DNA from: Ideonella margarita
Lineage (GTDB): Bacteria; Pseudomonadota; Gammaproteobacteria; Burkholderiales; Burkholderiaceae_C
Reading direction: 5' to 3'
Assembly: GCF_038066635.1 (NCBI RefSeq)
Contig: NZ_JBBUTI010000015.1
Location: 46,764-110,763 of the forward strand
DNA length: 64,000 nucleotides
In this document: positions 9,105 through 17,281 of the stretch, in pieces
How the letters are laid out: each line of letters begins with the position of its first letter
How positions within the stretch are numbered: the first letter of the stretch is position 1
Made by a program: the position numbers and the translations under genes
The notes under the pieces: model-generated
Told to the model about the DNA's origin: nothing
What the model saw: the letters and a program-made list of their open reading frames with translations, nothing else
Databases searched by the model: none

Positions 9105-10498
9105 ACCGGCTCCATAACCTGATGCGCGCCACCCCGCTGGTGGCCGCCCTGTGGCTGACTGGCTGCGTGAACCTGGCACCGACGCTGGAGCGCCCGGCGC
9201 TGCCCGTGCCGGCCCAGTTGCCCGCGGTGGAAGGCGCTGCGGCTGGCGCTGTGGCCCAGCCCACCTGGCAATCGGTGGTGCAAGACGCGAACCTGAGCCA
9301 GGTGGTTGAGTTGGCGCTGACCAACAACCGCGATCTGAAGGTCTCGCTGCTGAACGTGCAGCGGGCCCAGGCGCAGCTGCGGCTGACCGATGCCGACCGC
9401 TGGCCCACGCTGTCGGCGGCCGTGATTGGGCAACGTGCACCCAACAGCGAGGGTGTGCAAGCCACCACCTTGCAGGCCGGCTTGCAGCTCAGCAGCTATG
9501 AGATTGATCTGCTGGGCCGCCTGCGCAATGCGAGCGACGCTGCCTCGGCCAGCCTGATGGGCACCGAAGCCGCTGCGCGCAGCGCCCGGTTGGCGCTGGT
9601 CAGCCAGACCATTGGCGCTTGGCTGACGCTGGCCGCCGACGAGGAGCAGCTGACGCGCGTCAGGCAACAGCTGGTGGCCCGCGAGGAAACGCTGCGTCTG
9701 ACGGCTCTGCGTGAACGCGTGGGCGCCGCCTCTGCGCTCGACCTGCAGTCGGCACAGTCGCTGGTGGCTGCGGCCAAGGCCAGCGCGCTGCAGCTGGAGC
9801 GCCAGAAGGCGCAGGACAAGCTGGCGCTGGACCTGGTGGTGGGCAAGGGCGTGCCGGCAGAGCTGCTGCCCTCGGCCGAGCTGACCAGCCGCGACTGGCT
9901 GGCACCGGTGCGGGCCGGTGTGTCGTCTGACGCCTTGCTGAGCCGCCCGGACGTCATCCAGGCTGAGCAGCAACTCGCAGCCGCCAATGCCAACATCGGC
10001 GCAGCACGCGCGGCGATGTTCCCGCGCATCGTGCTGTCGGGCAGTGCGGGTCAGGTCAGCAGCAGCTTGTCGACGCTGTTTGATGGTGGCCACTTCGCCT
10101 GGACCATGACGGCCAACGCCGCCATGACGCTGTTTGATGCTGGCCGCAACCAGGCCAACATCAAGGTGTCCGAGGTGAACCGCGACATCGCCGTGGCGCA
10201 GTACGAAAAGGCGGTGCAGACGGCCTTCCGTGAAGCGGCTGATGCGCTGGTGTCGCAGGGCAGCTGGGCGCAGCAGGTGCAGGCCCAGCAACAGCTGGTG
10301 GCGGCCGAGCGTGAGCGCACGCGCCTGACTCGTCTGCGCTTGCAGGTGGGCAGTGCCAGCCTGCTGGAAACGCTGGAAACCGAGCGTTCACTGGCCAGTG
10401 CCGAACAGGCGCTGGTGCAGGTGAAGCTGGCCGAACTGCTCAACCGCATGGCGCTGTACAAGGCGCTGGGCGGCGACGAAGCCCGCCAGCAGCGCTGA
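9101..10498 (+). CDS. RND efflux outer-membrane factor lipoprotein (OprM/NodT type)
   Basis: Trimeric outer-membrane channel that completes the tripartite pump. The 465-residue protein has a signal peptide with lipobox LTGC (Cys at about 24), so it is probably lipidated. Two internally similar OEP repeats follow, rich in long amphipathic helices (AQAQLRL..., AERERTRLTRLRLQVGSA). The start overlaps the pump stop codon by 4 bp. A rho-independent terminator lies 20 bp after the stop, so the operon is adaptor, pump, channel and nothing else. Confidence 0.96.
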   Translation: MNRLHNLMRATPLVAALWLTGCVNLAPTLERPALPVPAQLPAVEGAAAGAVAQPTWQSVVQDANLSQVVELALTNNRDLKVSLLNVQRAQAQLRLTDADRWPTLSAAVIGQRAPNSEGVQATTLQAGLQLSSYEIDLLGRLRNASDAASASLMGTEAAARSARLALVSQTIGAWLTLAADEEQLTRVRQQLVAREETLRLTALRERVGAASALDLQSAQSLVAAAKASALQLERQKAQDKLALDLVVGKGVPAELLPSAELTSRDWLAPVRAGVSSDALLSRPDVIQAEQQLAAANANIGAARAAMFPRIVLSGSAGQVSSSLSTLFDGGHFAWTMTANAAMTLFDAGRNQANIKVSEVNRDIAVAQYEKAVQTAFREAADALVSQGSWAQQVQAQQQLVAAERERTRLTRLRLQVGSASLLETLETERSLASAEQALVQVKLAELLNRMALYKALGGDEARQQR

Positions 10499-10517
10499 GC
10501 CTGAAGTGCCCCAGCAG

Positions 10518-10543
10518 AACCCGCCCACCGTGGCGGGTTTTTT
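10518..10543 (+). terminator. Rho-independent terminator of the efflux operon
   Basis: Eight-bp stem AACCCGCC / GGCGGGTT around a six-base loop, followed by a TTTT run. It lies between the outer-membrane factor gene and the convergent hydrolase gene. Confidence 0.9.
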
Positions 10544-10567
10544 CATGGTGGGCCGGTACTCGGCCCC

Positions 10568-11314
10568 TCAGAACAGGTGGCTCAAGAAGCCCAGGCTGCG
10601 GCTGTTGGCCAGGGCGGCGCTGGCCGGGTGCCACGAGGCGCGCGCCCAGCAATTGAAGCCGTGTTTCGAGCCCGGGTAGACATGGCACTCATGCGGCTTG
10701 CCGGCCATCGCGGCCTGCACCTCGGCCACGGCGCTCAAGGGAATGTGGTCGTCGTGTTCGGCGTAGTGAAACTGCACCGGCACCTTGATCTGATCGGCCA
10801 GCTGCAATTGCTGCTGGATGCCGCCGCCGTACCAGGCCACGGCCGCGTCCACACCGCCTGCGGCGGCGGCCTGCCAGGCCAGTCGTCCACCCATGCAGAA
10901 GCCCAGCGCTGCGACGCGGCCGTTGCACTCGGGCAGGGCCTTCAGCGCGGCGATGGCGGTGTGCATGTCGTGCCCGGCTTGTGCGGGTGTCAGGGCCTTC
11001 ATCAGGGCCACGGCTTGTTCGCGGTCGGCGCCCTCATAGCCCAGGGCCACCTGGTGCTGCTGGCGCCAGAACAGGTCGGGGGCCAGCACCACGAAGCCGT
11101 GCAGCGCCCACTGCCGGGCCACCGCCTGGATGTGCTCGTTCACGCCGAAGATTTCCTGCAGGAGCAGCAGGCCCGGGCCGCGACCGCCGGGTGGCAAGGC
11201 CAGGTAGCCGGTGAAGGGGGCGGCCGTTGTGGCGTCGGTGGCGGCAGTGGCGTTCTGGCTGTCCAGCGTCAGCCAGCGGGTGTGCGGAACGGCTTGCGAA
11301 GATGTTGACGACAT
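10568..11314 (-). CDS. Dienelactone hydrolase family protein
   Basis: Alpha/beta-hydrolase of 248 residues in the dienelactone hydrolase family, which classically opens dienelactones to maleylacetate. The nucleophile elbow GFCMGG holds the cysteine nucleophile typical of the family, and the other triad members appear as EHDDHIP (Asp) and SKHGF (His). A segment reading LLLLQEIFGV carries the conserved active-site Glu. It ends the minus-strand group after ruvC (22-bp gap). No aromatic-degradation genes are nearby, so the substrate is open; many such proteins are generalist carboxymethylenebutenolidases. Confidence 0.9.
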   Translation of the reverse strand: MSSTSSQAVPHTRWLTLDSQNATAATDATTAAPFTGYLALPPGGRGPGLLLLQEIFGVNEHIQAVARQWALHGFVVLAPDLFWRQQHQVALGYEGADREQAVALMKALTPAQAGHDMHTAIAALKALPECNGRVAALGFCMGGRLAWQAAAAGGVDAAVAWYGGGIQQQLQLADQIKVPVQFHYAEHDDHIPLSAVAEVQAAMAGKPHECHVYPGSKHGFNCWARASWHPASAALANSRSLGFLSHLF

Positions 11315-11336
11315 GGCGGTGCGGCCCCGACGGGGC

Positions 11337-11894
11337 TCAGTAGGTACGGCCGCCCTTGAACTGCGCGTGGGTGCGGCGGTTCAGGTCGGTGGCCTGGGCC
11401 ATGGCGGCGAACGAGCCGCCTGCGTGGGCGTGGGTGATGGCGATGCCGAGGGCGTCGGCCGCGTCCTTGCCGGGCAGGCCGGGCAGGTTCAGCAGCCGCA
11501 TCACCATCTCCTGGATCTGGTCCTTCTTGGCGTGGCCGTGGCCCACCACCGACTTCTTCATCTGCAGGGCGGTGTACTCTGACACCGTCAGGCCCGACAT
11601 CACCAGCGCCGTGAGCGCAGCACCACGCGCCTGTCCCAGCAGCAGCGTTGATTGCGGGTTCACGTTCACGAAGACGATTTCGCAGGCGGCGGCCGTGGGC
11701 TGGTAGCGCTGGGCCACTTCACAGATGCCTTCGTAGATCATCTTCAGGCGGCCGGGCAGGTTGCCCAGTTGAATGCCCGAGGTGGTGCGGATGGTGCCGC
11801 TGGCCACGTAGTGGAGTTTGGAGCCCTCCTGCTCCACCACGCCGAAGCCGGTGCATTGCAGGCCGGGGTCAATGCCGAGGACGCGTGTCGTCAT
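11337..11894 (-). CDS. ruvC: Holliday junction resolvase RuvC
   Basis: Endonuclease that resolves Holliday junctions by symmetric nicking. At 185 residues it is close to the family norm (E. coli 173). The first catalytic Asp is in LGIDPGLQ near residue 8, followed by the conserved TGFGV; the second acidic residue lies in the CEIVF segment, and the final Asp pair in GKDAADALGIAITH. Its start overlaps the end of the cdsA-like gene by 4 bp, so the two are translationally coupled. ruvA and ruvB, which usually follow ruvC, are not downstream here. Confidence 0.98.
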   Translation of the reverse strand: MTTRVLGIDPGLQCTGFGVVEQEGSKLHYVASGTIRTTSGIQLGNLPGRLKMIYEGICEVAQRYQPTAAACEIVFVNVNPQSTLLLGQARGAALTALVMSGLTVSEYTALQMKKSVVGHGHAKKDQIQEMVMRLLNLPGLPGKDAADALGIAITHAHAGGSFAAMAQATDLNRRTHAQFKGGRTY

Positions 11895-12847
11895 GGAGTG
11901 AGCTTGAAATACCAGCGGACCGAGTGGAAAAAGACCGGTGCGGCAAAAGCCAGCGGCGCAATGCGGTCGAGCAGACCGACTGCACCCGTGACCGACGCCT
12001 GGTTGCCCCAGTACTGCACACCGGCGTCCTTCTTCAGTGCCTTGGTGACGAGTTCACCCAGCGTGCCCGCAGCGCAGGCAATGGCTGCCATGCAGAAGGC
12101 CTGCCAGGGCTTGAACGGGGTGATCCAGTACAGCGCGGTGCCAGCCAGTGCACCCGCCAGCGAGCCGCACCACCAGGCGCGGTAAGAGAACGACCGGCTG
12201 ATGGCGCGGGCCACGGGCCGACGGCGCAGCCAGCGGCTCATGGCTTCCTGCACCACCTGGCCCACGCCGGCGACGATGACCAAGAAGAACACGAGGAAAG
12301 CGCCCCGGCCTTCCTGGCCGCGGAAATCGAGCAGCAGCAGGGCAGGGGCGTGTGACAGCCCGAACACGCAGACCATGATGCCCCACTGGATCTTGGCGTT
12401 GCGCTCCAGGAAGCGCTCCGGATCACCCGCCAGCGCGCTGATCACCGGGATGGCGATGAACACGTAGACCGGGATGAACACCGAGAACAGATCGAAGGTG
12501 CGCCAGCCCACCAGCGCGTACTGCAGCGGCAGCACCACGAAGAAGGCGGCGATCAGGCTGCGGTGATCGCTGCGGCGGGTGTGCATCAAGGTGATGTACT
12601 CACGCAGGGCCAGGAACGAGAAGATGCCGAACAGCAGCGTGGCGCCCAGTGGCCCGGAGACCCAGGCCAGCCAGAACGTGGTCATGCCGATCCACACCGC
12701 GCGCAGGTCACGCTTGAAGCGCTCGTGGCGCTGCCGTTGCTCAGGGGAGATGTCGCGCAGGCTGCGCAGGACGGCGGCGGCGGTGACCAGCACCAGCATG
12801 CCGAAGACGATGACAAAGAGCAGCGCGATCTGGTGTTCGGTGCTCAT
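11891..12847 (-). CDS. CdsA-like phosphatidate cytidylyltransferase
   Basis: Polytopic membrane enzyme, about 318 residues with roughly eight hydrophobic helices. It is expected to convert phosphatidate and CTP to CDP-diacylglycerol. The CDP-OH transferase-like tail GLLDRIAPLAFAAPVFF, with its conserved Asp, is near the C-terminus, together with the upstream KALKKDAG stretch. The start at 12847 (MSTEHQIAL) is preferred; an ATG 18 bp upstream is possible. It follows a PlsC-type acyltransferase gene whose product would be its substrate. The pair may be a second phospholipid-synthesis module, since the housekeeping cdsA usually lies near uppS. Confidence 0.8.
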   Translation of the reverse strand: MSTEHQIALLFVIVFGMLVLVTAAAVLRSLRDISPEQRQRHERFKRDLRAVWIGMTTFWLAWVSGPLGATLLFGIFSFLALREYITLMHTRRSDHRSLIAAFFVVLPLQYALVGWRTFDLFSVFIPVYVFIAIPVISALAGDPERFLERNAKIQWGIMVCVFGLSHAPALLLLDFRGQEGRGAFLVFFLVIVAGVGQVVQEAMSRWLRRRPVARAISRSFSYRAWWCGSLAGALAGTALYWITPFKPWQAFCMAAIACAAGTLGELVTKALKKDAGVQYWGNQASVTGAVGLLDRIAPLAFAAPVFFHSVRWYFKLTP

Positions 12848-12867
12848 GCGACGAAGGAAGCCCATGT

Positions 12868-13488
12868 TCAGCCTCCCACCGGCCGCAAGGCCATCACGGC
12901 GGCACGCGCCCGTTCCAGGAAAGCGCGTTTGTCTTCACCGTCCTGCAGGTGCATCGGCGCACCGAAGGTGACGGTGCACAAAATCGGCACCGGCACCACT
13001 TCGCCTTTGGGCATCACGCGCTGCACGTTCGAAATCCAGGCGGGCACCAGCTGCACCCCCGGAAATTGCTCGGCCAGGTGATACAGCCCGCTCTTGAAGG
13101 CCTGTGGTTCGCCCTTGTTCGAGCGCGTGCCTTCCGGAAAGATGACCAGCGAATCGCCGGCCGCCAATGCCTGCTGCAGGGGCTCCAGCGGGTCCTGGTC
13201 GTCGGTGCGGGTGCGGTTCACGTAGACCGCGTTGAACACCTCGCGGGTGATCCAGTGCTTCAGCGGGGTTGCCGTCCAGTAGTCCTTCGCGGCGATGGGC
13301 CGGGTGGTGCTGCGCAACTCTCCGGGCAAGGAGGCCCAGATCAGCACCCAGTCGAGGTGGCTCTGGTGATTGGCGAAATAGATGCGCTGCAGCGCTTCAG
13401 GGGGGCAACCTTGCCAGTGGCCTTGCGCGCCGGTGATCAGGCGCGCGATGAAGGCCAGCAACTTGCCCATCAGATCTGCGGGATTCAT
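12868..13488 (-). CDS. 1-acyl-glycerol-3-phosphate acyltransferase (PlsC type)
   Basis: Membrane-associated acyltransferase of 206 residues expected to make phosphatidate from lysophosphatidate. The catalytic HX4D motif is clear as NHQSHLD (about residues 36-42), and the acceptor-binding motif as FPEGTRS (about 119-125). The N-terminal helix (LLAFIARLITG) is amphipathic. It lies directly upstream of a CdsA-like gene on the same strand, with 20 bp between them. Alternative substrates such as ornithine lipids cannot be excluded. Confidence 0.88.
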   Translation of the reverse strand: MNPADLMGKLLAFIARLITGAQGHWQGCPPEALQRIYFANHQSHLDWVLIWASLPGELRSTTRPIAAKDYWTATPLKHWITREVFNAVYVNRTRTDDQDPLEPLQQALAAGDSLVIFPEGTRSNKGEPQAFKSGLYHLAEQFPGVQLVPAWISNVQRVMPKGEVVPVPILCTVTFGAPMHLQDGEDKRAFLERARAAVMALRPVGG

Positions 13489-13501
13489 CCCCGGATGGTA
13501 A

Positions 13502-13534
13502 GCGGCCGGAGGCCTGTTTCAGGGCTCCGGCCGC
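13502..13534. terminator. Strong hairpin between purH and the plsC-like gene
   Basis: Ten-bp perfect stem GCGGCCGGAG / CTCCGGCCGC, extendable with one mismatch, lying between the minus-strand purH stop and the plsC-like start. No T run follows on the minus strand, so it may act as a weak terminator or an mRNA-stability element rather than a full stop. Confidence 0.45.
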
Positions 13535-13575
13535 ATCTGGTTTTCCGCAGGCCCTGAGGCCTGCCTCGCCATCGA

Positions 13576-15165
13576 TCAGTGGCGGAAGTGGCGGGTGCCG
13601 GTCAGCACCATCGCGATGCCGCGCTCGTCGGCCGCGGCAATCACTTCGTCGTCACGCATCGAGCCACCCGGGTGGATGACGCAGGTGGCACCCGCGTCGA
13701 CCACCACGTCCAGGCCGTCCCGGAACGGGAAGAAGGCGTCGCTGGCCACGGCGGTGCCCTGCAGCGTCAGACCAGCGTGGCCGGCCTTGATGCTGGCGAT
13801 GCGGGCGGAGTCGAGGCGGCTCATCTGGCCGGCGCCCACACCCATCGTCATGCCGTCCTTGCAGAACACGATGGCGTTGCTCTTGACGAAGCGGGCCACG
13901 GTCCACGAGAACAGCAGGTCGGCCATCTGCTGGGCCGTCGGCTGCACCTTGGTCACGACCTTCACGTCGCCCACCAGGTCGATGTTGTCAGCCGATTGCA
14001 GCAGCATGCCGCCGCCGACGCGCTTGAAGTCGAGCGCGTTGCTCAGCTTGCTCACCGGCACTTCCAGCAGGCGCACGTTCTGCTTGCCGGCATAGGCCGT
14101 GCGAGCGGCAGGCGTGAAGGCCGGCGCGATGGCCACTTCCACGAACTGCTTGTTGGCGTTGATGGCCTCGACCACGTCCGCGTCGATCGGGCGGTTGAAG
14201 GCCATGATGCCGCCGAACGCGCTGGTCGGATCGGTCTTCAGGGCCTTCTGGTAGGCCTCGAGCGGCGTTGCGCCCACGGCCACGCCACAGGGGTTCGCAT
14301 GCTTGACGATGACGCAGGCAGGCAGGTCAAACGCCTTCACGCATTCCCAGGCGGCGTCGGCATCGGCGATGTTGTTGAACGACAGCTCCTTGCCCTGGAT
14401 CTGCTGCCAGCCGGCCAGCAGGCCTTCAGCCGGCTGCGCTTCGCGGTAGAAGGCGGCCGACTGGTGCGGGTTCTCGCCGTAACGCATGCCCTGCACCTTG
14501 TGCAGTTGCAGGTTGAAGACAGCCGGGTACTGCTCGCGGGCGGGCACGGCTTCGGTCTTGTCCTCGGAGCCTGCTTCCAGCGCGGTCAGATAGTTGCTGA
14601 TCATGCCGTCGTAGGCAGCGGTGTGCGAGAACACCTTCTTGGCCAGCATGAACTTGGTGGCGCGGGTCAGGCTGGCGCCGCCGGAGGCGGTGAGTTCGGC
14701 CAGCACTTGCGGGTAGTCGGTGGGGTCGATGACCACGCCCACGTCCTGCCAGTTCTTGGCCGCTGCGCGCAGCATGGCCGGGCCGCCGATGTCGATGTTC
14801 TCGATCGCGTCTTCCAGCGTGCAGTCGGCCTTGGCGGTGGCTTGGGCGAACGGGTACAGGTTGATGATCAGCAGGTCGATGGTGTTGATGCCATGTTCCT
14901 TCAGCGCGGCCATGTGCTCGGGCACATCACGGCGGGCCAGCAGGCCGCCATGCACGCGCGGGTGCAGCGTCTTCACGCGGCCATCGAGCATTTCCGGAAA
15001 GCCGGTGATCTCCGAGACTTCGGTGACTGGCAGGCCGGCGCCGGCCAGCAGCTTGGCGGTGCCGCCGGTGGACAGCAGCTTGATGCCGTGGGCATGCAGG
15101 CTCTGGGCAAATTCGACGATGCCAGTCTTGTCGGAGACGGACAGCAGGGCAGTGAGTTGGGCCAT
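13576..15165 (-). CDS. purH: Bifunctional AICAR transformylase / IMP cyclohydrolase
   Basis: Catalyses the last two steps of de novo IMP synthesis. At 529 residues it matches the family exactly. The N-terminal IMP cyclohydrolase domain (about 1-190) begins LLSVSDKTG and includes the STGGTA and GRVKTLHP motifs. The C-terminal transformylase domain holds the KHANPCG motif with the catalytic Lys-His pair, and ends in the typical MVLTGTRHFRH. It follows fis on the same strand (61 bp, with a small hairpin between), as in other Burkholderiales. Confidence 0.99.
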   Translation of the reverse strand: MAQLTALLSVSDKTGIVEFAQSLHAHGIKLLSTGGTAKLLAGAGLPVTEVSEITGFPEMLDGRVKTLHPRVHGGLLARRDVPEHMAALKEHGINTIDLLIINLYPFAQATAKADCTLEDAIENIDIGGPAMLRAAAKNWQDVGVVIDPTDYPQVLAELTASGGASLTRATKFMLAKKVFSHTAAYDGMISNYLTALEAGSEDKTEAVPAREQYPAVFNLQLHKVQGMRYGENPHQSAAFYREAQPAEGLLAGWQQIQGKELSFNNIADADAAWECVKAFDLPACVIVKHANPCGVAVGATPLEAYQKALKTDPTSAFGGIMAFNRPIDADVVEAINANKQFVEVAIAPAFTPAARTAYAGKQNVRLLEVPVSKLSNALDFKRVGGGMLLQSADNIDLVGDVKVVTKVQPTAQQMADLLFSWTVARFVKSNAIVFCKDGMTMGVGAGQMSRLDSARIASIKAGHAGLTLQGTAVASDAFFPFRDGLDVVVDAGATCVIHPGGSMRDDEVIAAADERGIAMVLTGTRHFRH

Positions 15166-15198
15166 GGTGCGATCGGAATGGATGAATGAATGTGGGAA

Positions 15199-15220
15199 GC
15201 CCGGCGCAAAGGTGCCGGGC
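15199..15220 (-). terminator. Weak hairpin between fis and purH
   Basis: Seven-bp stem GCCCGGC / GCCGGGC with an eight-base loop, seven bases after the fis stop. Only two T follow on the minus strand, so partial termination or attenuation is more likely than complete termination. Confidence 0.35.
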
Positions 15221-15226
15221 GTTGGA

Positions 15227-15463
15227 TTACTTCAGCAGCTTGTGTTCAACCAGCTTGCGGCGCAGGGTGTTGCGGTTGATACCCAGCCATTCGGCGGCCT
15301 TGCTCTGGTTGCCGTCAGCCTGCTGCATCACGACGTCCAGCAGCGGCTTCTCGACCGTGCGGATCACCATGTCGTGCAGCGAATGCGGTTCGGCGCCGTG
15401 CAGGTCCTTGAAATACTGGTCCAGCGTCTCGCGGACGCACTCCTCAATGTTTTTCTTGCTCAT
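15227..15463 (-). CDS. fis: DNA-binding protein Fis
   Basis: Small nucleoid-associated dimer that bends DNA and activates rRNA and other promoters. The 78-residue product keeps the C-terminal helix-turn-helix NQSKAAEWLGINRNTLRRKL, the most conserved part of Fis. It is shorter at the N-terminus than the E. coli protein (98), as is usual in Betaproteobacteria, which often lack the beta-hairpin arm that contacts the invertase. It follows dusB on the same strand at a distance of 95 bp, reproducing the widespread dusB-fis pairing. Confidence 0.98.
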   Translation of the reverse strand: MSKKNIEECVRETLDQYFKDLHGAEPHSLHDMVIRTVEKPLLDVVMQQADGNQSKAAEWLGINRNTLRRKLVEHKLLK

Positions 15464-15558
15464 CTTCTCGGGATCAGGGGAGCCCGGCGCATCAGGCGCG
15501 CGGCACTCGGGGAAAGCGACCCGCCGGTCACCCGGCAGGGTGGTCCGTCGGGCCTGGT

Positions 15559-16599
15559 TCAGGCTTGAAGCGCGATGGTGTCCTGGTTGGCCGCGCCCAG
15601 GACGGCTGGCAGCAGCGCGTGGTCCTCGGCGAGGTGGTCAAAGAAGGTATGGACTGCCCGCAGTTGCGCGTCGCAGTCGTCCAGGGTGTTCATCACGCCG
15701 CGGAAGGCTTCGCCGCCAGGCAGCGCACGCACGGCCCAGCCGATGTGCTTGCGTGCGCTGCGCACGCCGGCATCTTCGCCGTAGAGCGTGTAGTGCTCAT
15801 GCAGGTGGTCGGTCAGCCAGCGCTGCACCTCGCGGGTGGCGGGTGGCGGCAGTATCTCGCCGGTGGCGAGGAAATGCGCGATTTCCCGAAAGATCCAGGG
15901 GCGGCCCTGGGCAGCGCGGCCGATCATCAGCGCGTCGGCGCCGGTGTGGCGCAGCACCTCGGCGGCCTTCTGCGGCGAATCGATGTCTCCGTTGGCCACC
16001 ACCGGAATGCGCAGCGCGGCCTTCACGGCGGCCACGGTGTCGTGCTCGGCGTAGCCCTTGTAGCCTTGCTCGCGGGTGCGGCCGTGGATGGTCAGCATCG
16101 CGATGCCGGCGTTTTCGAAGTCCCGGGCCAGGCGCAGGGCGTTGCGTTCGGTGTCGCACCAGCCGGTGCGCATCTTCAGCGTCACCGGCACGCCCTTGGC
16201 GGCGCAGGCGGCCACCACGGCTTCAACAATCGCCAACGCGCCGGCTTCGTCGCGCATCAGCGCAGAGCCGGCCCATTTGTTGCACACCTTCTTGGCGGGG
16301 CAACCCATGTTGATGTCAATGATCTGTGCGCCGCGGTCGATGTTGTAGGCGGCGGCCTCGGCCATCATCGGCCCCTCGGTGCCGGCAATCTGCACCGCGA
16401 TGGGCGCAGATTCACCCTCGTGGTTGGCCCGGCGCGAGGTTTTCAGCGAATTCCACAGGTCTTTGCGCGAGGTCACCATCTCGCTCACCGCGTAGCCGGC
16501 CCCCAATTGCTTGCACAGCATCCGGAACGGCCGATCAGTCACCCCGGCCATCGGGGCGACGAACAGGTTGTTCGGCAGCGCGTAAGGGCCGATGTGCAT
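15559..16599 (-). CDS. dusB: tRNA-dihydrouridine synthase B
   Basis: FMN enzyme that reduces uridine to dihydrouridine in the tRNA D-loop. The 346-residue product from the ATG at 16599 begins MHIGPYALPNNLFVAPMAGV, aligning with E. coli DusB. A much longer in-frame upstream extension is rejected because it overlaps the divergent gene. Key motifs are the FMN-binding APMAGVTD, the active-site stretch INMGCPAKKV with its catalytic Cys, the HGRTR segment, and the phosphate-binding MIGRAAQGRPW. It heads the dusB-fis-purH transcript. Confidence 0.98.
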   Translation of the reverse strand: MHIGPYALPNNLFVAPMAGVTDRPFRMLCKQLGAGYAVSEMVTSRKDLWNSLKTSRRANHEGESAPIAVQIAGTEGPMMAEAAAYNIDRGAQIIDINMGCPAKKVCNKWAGSALMRDEAGALAIVEAVVAACAAKGVPVTLKMRTGWCDTERNALRLARDFENAGIAMLTIHGRTREQGYKGYAEHDTVAAVKAALRIPVVANGDIDSPQKAAEVLRHTGADALMIGRAAQGRPWIFREIAHFLATGEILPPPATREVQRWLTDHLHEHYTLYGEDAGVRSARKHIGWAVRALPGGEAFRGVMNTLDDCDAQLRAVHTFFDHLAEDHALLPAVLGAANQDTIALQA

Positions 16600-16690
16600 G
16601 GGGAGGAGGGGGTTTGGCCTGCTGAAAAAGGAGGCAGGAGTATAGCCGTCCGTCCCCCATTGAGGGTGGTGCCTGGGTGGTTCTGGTGAA

Positions 16691-17185
16691 ATGATGCCCA
16701 TGGACATGTGGATGACTTCCGTGCTTGCCTGGCTGGCGTTGCCCCAGTTCGGTCTCAGCACCCTGTTTGTGGTGTCGCTGGTGTCGGCGACGCTGCTGCC
16801 GCTGGGCTCGGAGCCGGTGGTGTTCGGCCTCGTCAAGCTCGACCCGGGCCTGTTCTGGCCAGCCATGTTTGTGGCCACCGCCGGCAACACCCTGGGTGGG
16901 GCCATCAGCTGGTGGATGGGTTTTGGTGCTGAGCGGGCCTATGAGCAGGTGCGGCAGCGCCCGCCGCGCGAGCTGGCGGTGCTGCGCTGGCTGGAACGCT
17001 TCGGCCCGATCACCTGCGTGCTGAGCTGGCTGCCCGTGGTGGGAGACCCGCTGTGCCTGCTGGCAGGCTGGCTGCGCCTGCCCTTCTGGCCCTGCCTGGC
17101 CTGGATGGCGCTCGGCAAATTTCTGAGATACGTAACGATGACATCTGCCCTGCTGTGGTGGTTCCCCGGTAGCTTCGTCCCCTGA
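16691..17185 (+). CDS. YqaA/DedA-like small membrane protein
   Basis: Integral membrane protein of 164 residues with about four hydrophobic segments, in the YqaA branch of the DedA/SNARE-associated superfamily. These proteins are linked to lipid scrambling or membrane homeostasis, but YqaA itself has no fixed function. Visible signatures are the LPLGSEPVV segment (about residue 37), GNTLGGAISWW (about 64) and LSWLPVVGDPLCLLAGWLR (about 113), the last being the DedA-like re-entrant motif. Three candidate ATGs lie within 10 bp; the first is used. It is divergent from dusB, with 91 bp between. Confidence 0.85.
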   Translation: MMPMDMWMTSVLAWLALPQFGLSTLFVVSLVSATLLPLGSEPVVFGLVKLDPGLFWPAMFVATAGNTLGGAISWWMGFGAERAYEQVRQRPPRELAVLRWLERFGPITCVLSWLPVVGDPLCLLAGWLRLPFWPCLAWMALGKFLRYVTMTSALLWWFPGSFVP

Positions 17186-17281
17186 GTTCCGGCAAAAAGT
17201 TGCGCCGATCCCCCCAAACGGAGGATCTTCCCCCGGGTTTCGGCGAGGCGGGAATTGCGATGTCGCGCCGACAATCTCCTG

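Noticed and set aside
13579..15189. A 536-residue plus-strand frame opposite purH
   Set aside because: It has Gly/Val/His-rich artefact composition; purH on the other strand is complete and motif-rich.
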